Source: Typha latifolia | Lineage: Eukaryota; Streptophyta; Magnoliopsida; Poales; Typhaceae | DNA: 64,000 nucleotides | Direction of reading: 5' to 3' | NCBI GenBank assembly: GCA_019914945.1 | Contig: CM034111.1 | Coordinates: 682,001-746,000 of the forward strand | Shown: in pieces, positions 21,684 to 34,300 of the stretch | How the letters are laid out: each line of letters starts with the position of its first letter | Position numbering within the stretch: the stretch's first letter is position 1 | Position numbers and translations under genes: made by a program | Notes under the pieces: model-generated | Seen by the model: only the letters and a program-made list of their open reading frames with translations | Told to the model about the DNA's origin: nothing | Database searches by the model: none

Positions 21684-22526
21684 CTTCCTAACGAGGGGAG
21701 GTAGAGGACACGACTATGGGTTTAAGGTTAGGGTTAGGGTCAGTGTTAGGGTTTTGGTGGGGGATGATTTGGATTCGAGGAATGGGGGAAGAAAGGGTTT
21801 ATAAGGAGGTGGAAGGCGCGCGAGGAGCGGCGGTAAGGTAACGGTAGCCGTTGAGGCTGGTGGTGGCCCGCCTAAAACGGCGGCTTCGGTCGAATAATCT
21901 GGGACACTATTGGAAGATTGTTACTTATCCAGCTCGATACGCCGAATAAGTGGTCGAAATTATCCATCTAATTTGGTCTTCGTATTGGAGATTTGTTTGC
22001 TATCTACGACCATTACCGTCTTAAATCTGGACGAATAATCTCATAACAGTGCATGCATGCATGCAGAATAATATCGTTTACATTACAACTTTATATTGAC
22101 TCCTATTTATAGTATCGTAATACTGAAGAATTTGCTATATACGCTTTAGTTGTTATGTTTATAAAACAAATATAATTTGTGAGTTTATTATCTACGTATA
22201 TATTATTTTAATTCTTAATTTTTTTAAAAAAATTTAATTAGGTGATATATTTTAGAATAAAAAAAATTAAACAGGCAATCCGGATCCGTGAACATTATTA
22301 TCTCACAGAAAAGACTAGTAAACTCTACTAAGTCGTATTAACGGTTGAGATGTATCGAGAGGCAAGACGGACCGTGAGTAGAGATTATTAGGATCTTCTC
22401 TAGCGCTATAGTATCTTCTCTCGAGTCTCGGGCTTGCGAACCTTCCGAAAGCTTCTCCTTCGAAAGACTAGGGTTTTCTTCTTCCACCGCTTCTCGCCCG
22501 CACCACGTAGCCGAGGTGGTCCTCCC
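21684..22526. other. Divergent promoter region, AGP / CPSF6-like
   Basis: It holds the AGP leader with telo-boxes and TATA box (21684-21830), an AT-rich middle with a GCATGCATGCATGCAG RY-type run near 22051-22066, and the CPSF6-like leader at about 22370-22526. Confidence 0.5.
21727..21755 (-). promoter_or_regulatory. Telo-box motifs (AAACCCTAA) in AGP 5' leader
   Basis: On the coding (minus) strand the leader contains AAAACCCTAAC and a nearby CCCTAACCCTAACC, three to four imperfect plant telomere-type units. Telo-boxes are a known cis-element of plant housekeeping and translation-related genes, usually in the 5' UTR. Activity here is inferred. Confidence 0.5.
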
Positions 22527-24142
22527 ATGGACAACACGAGCGAACCCGGGGCGTTCCACGGCAACGAGGCGATATCCGCTGTCCACGACGAGGAGCAGTT
22601 CTACGGCGAGGAGGACGAGTACGACGACCTCTACAACGACGTCAACGTCGGCGAGGGGTTACTCCACTCCGTCCGCAGGAGAAACGACCCCGTAAGGTTC
22701 CCTGTGGAAGAGGAGAGCCGCCGCCACCACCCAGAGCCTCCGCCGCCGCCCCTCCCACAACCTCCGCCGCTTCAGGGGACCGGAAACATGCCGGAGAAGG
22801 TCCATATGCCCGGAGTTGAACCGGCGGCGCCGGTGAATAGACCGCCGGCTCCGGCGCCGCCAGTGCAGGGGGGAGCCAAGGCTGAAGTCGGGCAGACGCA
22901 GGGGCAAATTGGTAATTTCGGCTTCGGAAACGAGGGTTTCCAGAGGCAGGGGGGAGGACACGTTAACGGTGGAGGCGGCGAAGGAGCAGGGGGGTCTACT
23001 CTATTCGTGGGGGAGCTGCACTGGTGGACGACGGACGCGGATCTCGAGGCGGAGCTGAGCAAGTACGGGCCGGTGAAGGAGGTGAAATTTTTCGATGAGA
23101 AGGCGAGTGGGAAATCGAAGGGGTACTGCCAGGTCGATTTCTACGATCCGATGGCGGCGGCGACCTGCAAGGACGGGATGAACGGGCACGCGTTCGATGG
23201 CCGGCCTTGTGTGGTGGCTTTCGCGGCGCCTCATGCAGCTAGAAGGATGGGCGAGGCGCAGGTCAAGAATCACCAGATAACGGCGGGACAGAATCCGGCT
23301 TTGGGTCCGAAGGGTAGAGGAGGGACACAAATGGGTGGGAGAGGTGGAGGTTGGGGGCGTGGGGGATGGGCAACCGAGGGCAGGTGGGTGGGAGTATGAG
23401 GAACAGAGTGGGGCCAATGGGGGGTGGCAGGGGAATTATAGGTAATGGTGGAATGATCACGCCGCAGACGCCGCCGCCGCCACAACCGGTGATGCATCCG
23501 GCTGCTATGTTTGCTCAGGGTTTCGATCCTACTGGTTATGGCACAGCTATGGGTAGGATGGGGGCTGGTTATGGAGGGTTTCCTGCAGGGCCAGGGGCTG
23601 CTCCGTTTCCTGGAATGATGCCATCGTTCCCCCCTGTTGTGGCTCCTCATGTTAACCCTGCTTTCCTTGGGAGAGGGGGGATGGGGGCAGGTGGTGTTGG
23701 GATGTGGCCGGACCCGAGTATGGGTGGATGGGGAGGAGAAGAGCAGTCGAGTTATGGGGACGATGCGGCATCGGTCCAGCATTACGGCGGAGGAAGTCAT
23801 GGTAAGGATAGGGCTCGTGATCGAGACCAGTCAGCAGCTTCCGATAGGAGGCATGACCGGGAGAGTGATCTGGGTCCTGTGCAGGACTGGCCAGATAAAA
23901 GGTATCGAGATGATAGAGAATTGGGCCGGGAGAGGGATAGGGAAAGAGATAGGGATCGAGAGAAGGACAGGGACCGAGAGAGGGAGAAAGAAAGGGATAG
24001 GTATCGAGATGACAGAGACCGACATGGCGATCACTACAAGCACAGGGAACACAAGGCTGAGCGTTATGATGATTGGGACAGAGGAAGATCTTCCAGGGTT
24101 AGAAGCAAATCACGAGAACTCGAGCATTCGAGGAGGAGGTGA
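22527..24142 (+). CDS. CPSF6/CFIm68-like RNA-binding protein, with apparent frameshift
   Basis: The first frame runs from the ATG at 22527 (MDNTSEPGAFHGNE) to a stop ending at 23399. It encodes an acidic N-terminus, a Pro-rich stretch, and an RRM at about residues 157-235 with STLFVGELHWWTTDADLE, KSKGYCQVDFYD and VVAFAAP. The WWTTD motif is the hallmark of the CPSF6/CFIm68 RRM, which binds CFIm25 in the complex that selects poly(A) sites. A second frame, offset by -1, then continues to 24142. It encodes a Gly/Met/Pro-rich region (MGNRG, MRNRVGPMGG) and an RD/RE-rich tail ending LEHSRRR, exactly what CFIm68 proteins carry after the RRM. The switch falls in a G-rich run at about 23352-23371; one missing G would explain it. 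No intron fits. Either the assembly has a homopolymer error or this allele is truncated. I treat it as one gene. The Arabidopsis relatives I recall are At1g13190 and At5g55670. Confidence 0.85.
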
Positions 24143-25850
24143 CTATCTCCTAGTGGACAGGTTAAACAACTACCTTTGAAAACAGGGTATTTCAAAACCT
24201 AGGACAAGCACTTCTTAAGCATGGGAGTACTCTCACCAGCAGCTATATTTTTGCGTCCTGTTGTAGCAAAACCGTTTAGATATAAGTTATCCTTTTGCTG
24301 AAATCTGTCCCAGATGCTTAGATTCTCTGTAATCATGTTCTTCAATTGGTGTAAATAACGATCTGTAATGTTGAATGCAGAACATGCGATTACACTGTCA
24401 TGTAATATTATGTACAGATATGTAATCTTTGAGTCGATTCTTTTCTCAATGCTTAACAAATTCTCTATAGTCATGTTCCAATTCTTTCTATTTGATGAAC
24501 AGCTGCAGAATCGCATGTCTATGATCTTATTTGATGAACAGCTTGAGATTTATCATTTCCTTTTACATGAAGGTTATTAACTTTCACCTTATATTTGCAG
24601 AGATGTCCATGTTCAGGTCCCCACTAGCTAGGACTGCTAGCATTTTTTAGTGTTATCATGTCTTTATTCTCTACAAGATCCATTTATTATTGGCATATTT
24701 CAGTTTGTAATTATCTGTGTACAAGTGTAGGGCAGTCCACTGATTGTATGAGATTTTAAGTCAGTATCCATTTAGCACTAATTTAGTGCTCATGTAATAT
24801 CAGACTGACAGCAGTCATAGTTTTAAGTAGCTCTAGTATTGTTTGTTTTCAGTTTTGATGATAAAATACAGGAACCAATTTGGATAATTGTTGTCTCGAG
24901 TTTTTTTTCTGCTTAATTCCGCCCCTTGTGCTTTTCTTTGGTTACTGAAAAAAAAAAATGATAGTATCTCATGGAAGGTTTTCTTCAGAGTGGTAACCAC
25001 TGTTTCTACAGGCAGCATTTGATGGCTTTCAGGGTTCATATGGTAGCTCTTTTCGCGTAATCTATTTGTGGTACTTGTGTTTGAAAGGCATCACAAAAAT
25101 GAAGAACTGGAGATTATTGCTGTCTTTGATCACAAAACGTTCTTTTATTTGGATCATCAAATCGTACAGGCTGTTGTTGAACTGCTAATTGCCACAGTAG
25201 ATGACAGACTTACTAAATGGATGGCTTTTATACCTTTCTGTGACGCTTGAGTTATTTGATAGGCCAATGGGAGCCTGTGAGTTTCCCAAATGGGGATGGT
25301 CTTTCTTGAGCTTTTCTGTTTCATGTTCCTTATGATAATTGCTTATGAAATTCTGTTTCTTGTTCGCGAAGGCTGACCATAATTTCAACTGTTAGATTCG
25401 AAGTCTGGAAGTTTTTTCGTTCTTTTAATTGCCATCTAAGGTTGATGAAAGATCAAATAAAGGCCAGTTGAAGGCATAACGACATAAAGTGAGATATATA
25501 TGTGCTTTATATGTAGGAAGTCAAGGTTCTCTTTCATTTAACTTTGATGTAATCATCCAGAAATTCCTTGTGATTTAGAAATGTTAGTCGAGTGGAGCAG
25601 AAAATCGCCCAAATATTTGAGAAGCAGCTTTCATATCCAACAAAACCATGCCACGATGAACCAGATGACCATCTGTAAACAATTCTTTCAAAATTCGGCC
25701 GGAAAATCAACAATTGATTCAATTCTAAAGGCTGCATTCATGATGGAAGGGCTCAGTTCAGCTGCAACATGCCTAATTTAAGCAACCTTGGATGCATTTA
25801 GATACATTAATACCTAAGACATACTCCGGAGTTTGTGTTTAAATATTTGG
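24143..25850. other. Convergent spacer, CPSF6-like 3' UTR and MPB2C 3' flank
   Basis: No coding signal. Bases 24143 to about 25300 are T-rich plus-strand sequence in keeping with a long 3' UTR, perhaps with introns. A short imperfect direct repeat containing ATTTGATGAACAGCT occurs near 24489 and 24530. Confidence 0.45.
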
Positions 25851-28729
25851 TTAGAGTACAAAAGCTCTAAGTCTTAGCCTTGCCTCAGCTGCTATTGTTA
25901 AGAACTCGTCGGCAGGGTTCTCTTTTGCAGCAGCAACAGCAGCAACATAGGCAGCTCTTTCAAGTTCCATCTTCTCGACCTCAATATTGTCAAAGTCATC
26001 CTGCTTTTACAAAAAAGGAGAATTAGGCAGCAAGAGGATCCCAATCATTGTCCCCAAGCATTTCATCAGGTAAATGAAAGATTGATCTACGAGGTTATCC
26101 CCAAGCATCCAGGTATGGGACATGGTTGAAGGGGGCAATGCAAAATTCTAGAGTATTAACATCAAAGTCACTATTAGTCCTCTTAAGGCTCTAGCAGTCC
26201 CACCACAGCAATGAAACAGAAAATTTAAGGAACTCTAATCCTGTCTAGGATATATATGTAGCTCAATCATCTAGTACCAGATCTCTGATTTGATGAAGCA
26301 CAAAAAGTTTGTTTCAATCGGTACTGTCTTAAACAGTAGTTTGTCATCCTATCCAAAATACACAGAAGCATATATGCTGGCTCTGTGTACAGAATTACAC
26401 TAATCCATGAGAACAATAGATGATGCACTACTCAAAAGGAATTGCCATTGTTTATATGTTTGCTCTGTCCAACCACAACAGCCTAACAAGGACTTTCAAG
26501 CAGAGGAAGAACTGCGCTATGTACACTGCGATGGCAATTTCTTTACTTCCCACAATCTGCATCTGTGTGATATTTTAGCTGTGAAATGGCAAAATTTTGT
26601 TCATCCTACCTTGCATGCAATGGAACGTAAAAGACCCATCGGGAAGAGTTGAAAGCTGCTCAGAAGATACACCTATTTACGATCCTAGAATACATAGAGG
26701 CTACAATAGAGTGCATCATTTTATAATGCCTACATAAATTCTACTTCTTTTCCAACTTTTATGTTCAACTATAGTTCAGTAAATTATACTTGGAATGGTG
26801 CTCCCACAATCAAATCTAGCTTGCCTATATTTTGTGTGTGGCATATATGATATTGCTCGATGCACATGGATTAGTCAATGAACAATGAGGGTTGACAAGA
26901 AATAATATTTACTTCCTAATAACACAACAGGGGAAAATGAGCTTACTGCAAGTGGAAGTGGTTCAAACTCAAAGGACAAAGAGATGCTATCTTCAGGATA
27001 TGCATCTGAAACATTCTCTGATAATTCTTCAAACAACTTCATCAGTGCAGTAATCTCAAAGTCCATCGAGGCAACATCTTCTTGGAGTTCTTCAATTTTT
27101 CTGTTTGACATTTTTGCTTCCCATTCTAATTTCTCCAAGGTTGCTTGCTTGTCTGCAAGCATAATCTACAGAAGAGAAAAATGAAGTTTACTTCTTGTGT
27201 ATTTCCCGAATTGAACATCCTAGATGCTTCAGAGAAGAGTACTTCTCAAGTAAACTTTCAGCAGAACTCTCATTATTCAGTCCATGCATAAAGTGATAAA
27301 ATAATAAATATGATTTCACAAAAAGTAAGAATATATAAGTAGTAAATGGACAACTTTGGTTACCTTAGCATTATGTAGTTGGGAATTAGTAGACTTGATC
27401 AAGGAATCCTTCTCTGTGACCTGGTGTCTCAGTCCATCAAGCATTGAATATGCTGCATTCATTTGATTAATTGAATTCTCTGCAGACTTCAGAGCTTCAT
27501 CTTTCTCAAGTAATTTATTTTGTAGATCATTGATCTGTTCTCGCAACATAGCCAACTCTTCCCTATCCTTCTGCACATTTTCTGGCACCAAATCCCTTGA
27601 TGGCATGATAGAATAATCATCGCCATTAGTGTCTTTTTTACTCTCTGAGGCATTATTCTCTCCAAGATCTCTTCGTTTTTTTGCAGAAGCACTTTGAATT
27701 GTTTTCCCACCTTTTGAGTTAGCAACCTATATTCAAGTTTCATTATATCAGTATAAAACAAATAAGCAAATTATGGACCTTGTGGTCATCTTAAATGTAG
27801 AGGGATACAAAAGAATGAACTTTGCCAGGGAAATTACAAGACAATAAGAGTAACTAAATTGAAAAGGAATTCTGATGAGCTTTCTTGCGGCTCTGAATAT
27901 CCATTAGACTATATAGAGCAAGACTACATAATTACCAAAATATAGTATAAGCTATTCCATTATCCATACAAAAGAAATCAACTTTTCAGATGTAATCAAC
28001 TGTTCCACTGAAAGCTAAGTAGCGGTCAACGATCAAAAGGAACAAGCAGGTTGTTCTTCAAAGAAATGGTCTCCACAGAATGCAACGATCAAGCTCCTAT
28101 TTCTTATTTTCCCTCTAATTATACTAAAACCCTCATCACAAATTCTAGTCGTAAGCAACACAATTTAGTTCGTAATCCCAGTCATAGACGCCCAAACCGA
28201 ATAAGATTAACACCCAAAATAGCCGACACGCAAGAGAGGCAACAAAAGCAACGAGATCACTGCAAATCTAAACTTGCAACAAGTCAAAATTACAAATAAA
28301 TCATTTCTTCGCACGATGTAGAGAGTATACGCCAGAAATTCACTTAAAGAACCAATCTTTTCTAAGAATCTAAGATAAATAACAAGGAAGAACCTTTCTA
28401 GACTGGGATGGAGCTGGTGTGTACACCATGGACGCTCGCCGCGAGTACGACGAATTCGTCCTACGATCCTGCAAAAAGTAATAAATTTATTGCAGAGAAA
28501 GAAAAAAGAAAAGCGGGGGGTAGGAGATCTAAGAAAGAGAGAGCCAGACCATGAGGGACTCGACGAGGGGAACCATCTCGACGAGGTTCCTAAAGAGGAG
28601 CCGATCGACGTTTCCGCCATTCTCGCCGGCGGCGGAGTGCGTCGGAGACGACGACGACGGAGGCGGGGCGAGCTTATTCCGGTCCGGCGGATCGGCGAAG
28701 CCGTGGTGCTTCCGAGATCTCTCCAGCAT
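25851..28729 (-). CDS. MPB2C: MPB2C: microtubule-associated movement-protein-binding protein
   Basis: Five exons join in frame to 328 aa: 28550-28729, 28394-28468, 27364-27726, 26947-27165, 25851-26000. The N-terminus has NVDRLLFRNLVEMVPLVESL followed by the basic RRTNSSYSRRASMVYTPAP. The middle is a long coiled coil from about residue 130 to 240 (KDREELAMLREQINDLQ, EKDSLIKSTNSQLHNAK). An acidic stretch and an Ala/Glu-rich C-terminus with AEARLRLRAFVL follow. This layout matches tobacco and Arabidopsis MPB2C, a plant-specific endomembrane/microtubule protein of about 325 aa. It aligns cortical microtubules, binds tobamovirus movement protein and KNOTTED1-type homeodomain proteins, and restricts their cell-to-cell movement. 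It is divergent from the gar2-like gene. The identity rests on remembered family sequence and is strong across all exons. Confidence 0.92.
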
Positions 28730-28839
28730 TGGATTAGAAAGATTTGGGTGACTCGTGATGGACTGCAGCGCTTTTTCTTTTTCTTTTTCTTTTCTCCTCT
28801 TCTTTGTTGCCGCTTTGCTTTGCTTTGCTTCGTCTCAGG

Positions 28840-28906
<67 letters not shown>

Positions 28907-29880
28907 TTAGGAGCTGTTTCCGAGGCAAATTAGATTCAAATCTCTAGATCTAGTAGTGGACCAGACTGGACCCATACTTGACTTAAATTGGACACTACCG
29001 ACCGCATTAATAGGCCCGTCAGGTCGGGCTCATTTCAGGCTCGGTCCGGCCCTTGAACTAGCTTGGGTCAAGGCTAAGCCCGTCCACGTCACGCTTTTTT
29101 ATGCGCGCGCTGCACCCTGACACAAAAAGACTGCCATGTGTCAGTCCCCACCACGTCATCATCTCTCTTCCAAAAAGAAGGGTTTCTTGATCCGTTGTAG
29201 TGACACTTCTGTGCCGCAATAAATGAAACAATTGTCAGATTGGCAAGGCTTAGTGCGCATGCATTTGATCCGTGAATCATATATGTTCTCTCGATTATTA
29301 TTATTACTTTTTTTAATCCTATATTAGGATCCCAAAGTTATTTCTCTATATTGGAGTTAAAATCTCTCTGAGAACGTGAATAATATAATTTTTTTTCCTA
29401 ACGTAATTTCTCGAAATAAGTTCGTTTTCTGAGATATTTAAATTTTGAATCCTGTTTACTCTTTTGATTGCTTTAATGGAGATCGGAAACCGTTACCTAA
29501 TCCTCGCCGGAAACCAGGGCTCCATGTTTCGCCTCTCTCTCTCTCTCTCTCGCAAATTTCAAGAAGGATATCACCATCAACTCATTTAATCCTTCATACT
29601 AAAACCCTAAACCCTAGCTAGCCGGCATTAAATAGGTTTCTTTCTATAGCGAATCGATAAGTTAATGCACCCCCACCTGTCGTCTCTTTTGGTGGGGGTA
29701 GTGTTGTAGTGTGTGCGTCTCGGCTAATTCAAAGGATTAATTTGATGCTCTCTCTCATTTGACTTATATAGCGACACCATCCTCATTCTAAGATTACTAT
29801 TACTTTAATCCCATCCTCTCTCTGCCTCCTAAGTAATTAGAAGCCTTTTTGGCTTTCCACCAGTAAGAGATCCAAGGTAT
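28730..29880. other. Divergent promoter region, MPB2C / gar2-like
   Basis: It contains the MPB2C leader with a pyrimidine-rich run (28770-28830) and the GA microsatellite, a GGCCCG/GGGTC-rich island at 28960-29090, a second CT run at 29533-29551, an AAACCCTAAACCCTA telo-box at about 29603-29617, and the predicted first non-coding exon of the gar2-like gene ending near 29876 at a CAAG/GTATTG donor. Confidence 0.5.
28843..28903. repeat. (GA)n microsatellite in MPB2C 5' leader
   Basis: About 30 uninterrupted GA units, starting 114 bases upstream of the MPB2C ATG; (CT)n in the transcript sense. Confidence 0.95.
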
Positions 29881-29986
29881 TGACTTGTGTGTAATATGTT
29901 ATTCTAGTATGTGGGCATTCCTTATGTTAGATTTTTTTTTCTTTTTTTTCGACTGAGATCTTTCGGCTTCTGATCTTGTTCACAGA

Positions 29987-30039
29987 ATGAGGCAGATGGA
30001 TTTTGGCGTTTTGGGGATTTAAAGACGATGCATCAGATG
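29987..30039 (+). promoter_or_regulatory. Two uORFs in the gar2-like 5' UTR, one spanning an intron
   Basis: A predicted leader exon at 29986-30039 (acceptor CACAG, donor GTAAGT at 30040) holds ATG at 29987 encoding 11 residues to TAA at 30022. A second ATG at 30028 reads ATGCATCAGATG up to the donor and, after splicing to 31296, continues to TGA at 31316. Both end before the main ATG at 31335. The exon borders are inferred. Confidence 0.4.
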
Positions 30040-31334
30040 GTAAGTACTTTTATCTTCTGTCTTGTTTTTGTTCTGTTTTGTAATTTTATTCTTCGGAATG
30101 GATGGTAGTTGTACTGTATCTTGGTAAAGTTGAGGAAGAAATTGGTGTTAAAGATGCCTATAAGAATTCAGAAGGCATATGGCCATGGAGAGACTTTTGG
30201 TGCTTCCATTCATCTTTCTTTCACAGAAAAGAGGATGTTTTGTATGAATTGGTAGGCTAAATGCTCCTTTCTGTTTCTCTTTAAATGTAGTGTATTGGTA
30301 TGTTTGTCGATGTTATCGATTTTGCATTATAATAAATTAGAGGTTTTGTCTAATAATTAAGTTTCTGGGTTTAATAACTAGCCGAAGTTTGTATATGCCA
30401 ACATGGCTAGCTTTGATGGGATTATTTTTTTCTGAACAGCCTCTATTCCCTTTTTCCTGACATGTGCTATACTGTAGTCATTTTAAATAGGGTTGGTTTG
30501 AAATTTATAATGCTGCTTTTGAATTGAATGTGCAACAGTTGGCAATCAACTGTGTTTTCCCTGGCATAATTACTCAAGTTGCAGGTGGGTAGTTCATGTT
30601 GGTACGTGGTTGTCGAGCAAATTGGCTTCGTTGTTGTTTTAAGAGTTCATCTTCTCTTGTGCAGCTCTTGCCCTTCCATGCAATGCCATGAGCCTTACAT
30701 TGGGAAGGATACCCTTTTTCATCTTTTGTTTAGTAAGTCTTATTTAACTTGTCATTGACTCAGGATAATATTGTGGCATTTTCTTACTGCAGTGGAAGTT
30801 GAATTTGTTTATGTTTCATTAAGCTTTTGCAAGAGTTGGTTATTTCTTGTTAGAAGATTAAAGTTCTTCACCTATACCCACTGCCAAGGGTATGAATTTG
30901 GTTTAAGTTTGAAGTGGCTTTTTGGAAGAGGTGGTAATGTCTAAAGTCGGTTCTATTGCATTTGTTGCTGGGACTATTATTTCTTGTCTAGACAAACTGC
31001 CACACCCTTCACCTTTTCCAACATCCAAAGTTTTTGAATTTGGTTTTACGTTTAGTTTCACTTTTGCAAGAGATGGACATTTGTTTTAACATATTAAGTC
31101 TATTGCTCTTTGGTTGAGATGAGCAAGATTGTTAGTTCTTATAGCTAGACTTGCACTCAGTTGCTGGAAGTCACTCAGTTCTATTTTTCTTTATTTTCTC
31201 TAAGTTCTTTTTTGTGGTTGCTAATGCTTTGCTATTAATATTAAGCTATGTTTCCTACATGTTGAAACTTGAAAATTACTTTCTTGTCGGTGCAGGTGTC
31301 ACCACAGATACAATGACAATAATTTGTTTTTGAT

Positions 31335-34300
31335 ATGCTGAAGATAGAGAATGATGCTCTATGGGCAGGAAAGCATGATCATTTATCATCTGTAAAGAAA
31401 GGGCCTAGTGAATACACAACTCCATCCAAGCATAATAAGGTGGACTTAGGAAGGCGTATTTATTTATCCCAACGTTCCTCTATCAATACAAATAACACTA
31501 GGGTCTGTATCAAGTACTTTTCTGCTGAAGAAATTGCTCAGGCTGAACCTCAAGATATGGTTGCTTACCTGAACGATGATACATGTGAGAATGTTAAAGA
31601 CATACGCATTGATGAAGTGGTATATTCTGTTGAGAAAACTTTGAGAGAAAATGGAGCAGAAGAGACCTCATCAAGTTTCCACTGTTCTTTGAGGGATGGA
31701 AGTGATGATCTCAACAAAGAAATGCCCGAGGGTACTAGGTGCATTGTGCATGATTCAAAATCAAGGTCAACATCTGGAACCCTCATCTCTGTCTTTGATA
31801 AAGATTCTGGTGACCATTATTGTGGGAGTGGAATGGATGTTAAAGGCAGGGTAAATAAGACTGAACAGAGTGTAAATGATAGATCCTGTGAGAACATTAG
31901 TTTGAAGCACGTTTTCCCTTGTGAAGACTCTTCTCAAGCTCCCAAGCATGTGTACAGGATCGCTTTTAACTGGAGCAGTGATCCTCAGTTATCTGTTGAT
32001 AAACAAACATTCAATCAGGTATTTGATGAATTTAGCTGCTTTCAAAAGTTATTGTTAGTATTATTAGAAGTAGAACTGCTTTTGTCCTCAGTAGTCTCTA
32101 CTTTCTAGTACTTTATCAAATTCGATCCAAATTTTGCTTTTGTTATAAGTTTCATATTTCTATTTTCAGACGTTGCTGGTGGATTAGTACATACCATGTA
32201 CCTTTATATTGTCAAAATATCGCAGACTCCTTGGATTTAGGGTTTTCAATTCTTTTGTCTTTCATTATGTTTAAGATCAAGTTCAGAGGATTCAACTTGT
32301 TAACTTATGATACAAAAGCTGTCATTTCCCATATAATTTAATAGATGTTCAGTGATATGGATCATTATCAAATGACTTAGATAGCATATGCTTTTCTGCA
32401 ATATTTTTTAACCCCCAGGGACCCGAGGACAAGTGCACTGCAGTCAACGCTATTGCACATGACAACACCGGTAAGCCCAATCAGTGCAGTCGGATAAAGG
32501 AGAGTCATGCTTGTGGTTATTCAGAGAGCCTGAATGAAGAATTTTACTATGCCACAGTTGTCCAATCTAAAGAATTGCATCTAAGCAACGAGATTACTGA
32601 TCACATTACATTAGAAGGTTCATCAAAGGCAGGAAGATCTGCAGCCAGTTCTCTGTCATGTGATTCCGCTGAGTCCATAGATGACATTCAGAATGTAAAT
32701 AGTGTTATCAGTTTATCAAGTTGTAAATTGGAGGAGAGTACAATTGGACTGACAGCTGTACAACATGATGCCCGACTATCCAATAAAAACAGCATGGCGA
32801 ATGATAATCGTTGTAATGGTTTGTTTAGTAATGTTCTGGAAGAACACTGCTATATAGCAGCAGATGTGCCATCGGATGTCCATAGTTTGTATATCCCTCC
32901 TAATTGTGAGAGCGATGTCAGAGATGATATATGTGACACTGATCCTAGAGCAGCAGATAGAATCAGGATAGATGGGAGACAACAAAATAGAGATAATCAG
33001 CTAGCTGTACCAGCCCAAAATGATCATGTCTTTGAAAAGTCTGTACCTGATTCCATGACGACAACAACAACAACAAAAACAACTCAATGTTCTATCAATC
33101 GTAATCATGGGGATATGAACTTCTCTGGACACATTATTTCATCAGGCCCAATAACATCCTCGGGTTATATACCATATTCTGGTAGCATATCTCTTAGGTC
33201 AGATAGTAGCACAACCAGTACACGTTCCTTTGCATTTCCCATGTAAGTAAAACCTCCCTTCTATTCAAACTTTGTAATGCATAGAATCTAAGCTGCAGTA
33301 CGATCTACATTTCAGTCAACTACATGTTATGCAGTTGCTTTCTGTTGGCTTTCACTTTGCATGTTATTGAAGCCAGTGCCTTGCAATCATACTATGCTGG
33401 ATGCTAGCAGAATCAGATCTTCTGATCCGCACATTCTGAAATGCTACGAATTTATGTTCTAACTATTATTACGTTCACTTGTTACAATTGTCTGCACGTC
33501 AAATATAGCAGCATATCCCTGATATGGTGGATTTATCCAAAAGACTAAATAGTGAGTTCCATTTTCTGAGTAGATTAATAATTCACCCTTTCGGTCCATA
33601 TGATAGGTCGTCAATGTTGTAGCTTTTCTGCAGAAATATACATTAGATTCACCTAGATATATAGCATTTAACACTTTTAATTATTCTGCAAATTGAAGGT
33701 TCAACAATTATTCTAGCCAAATTTATAGTAGACAAATTACATGTAATTTTTTAAGGCTTAAAGTGATGATCTTAGTATCTTAGGATAAATATTACTAAAG
33801 CTATCAGTAGAATTCAGTGACATATGTAAGTTCTACCCTGGGCATCCTCTCCCTTTATTCTTGTCTGTTCTATGCAGTTAGATTAATTTCTAAACTTGTA
33901 ATGTTTGTTAGGAAGTAGTAGAAAAGGGTGGATAGATCACCTGTTACCATTTACCAGATTTTGTTCTTGCAGTCGTTTGACAATGTCGGCCTATTATCTT
34001 GGTGAATTTATTCGTGGTTATGTGTCACATTCTTCATGTTATTCCTTATAAATGCGGGCTACTTTTCCATGCCATTTATTGCTTGCATGAAAATCGTCCT
34101 CCATTTTGCTCTAGATCTCTTTAATAGGACTACAACAAGGTTAGATGGAACACAGAGGACCAATTGCAATTATGTAATTACAAGGGAAGAATAGTCAGAT
34201 ATAATTATCTTCGGGGAATTTATGTCCCCGAACAAATGAAATGATCATCTAATGTAGTTGGTATTGTATCTTGCTGCCTCTCTTTCTCGTCGGCGAGTTC

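Noticed and set aside
22434..22526. N-terminal extension of the CPSF6-like protein
   Set aside because: The upstream frame is open but starts with TTG. The first ATG is at 22527 and fits the acidic N-terminus.
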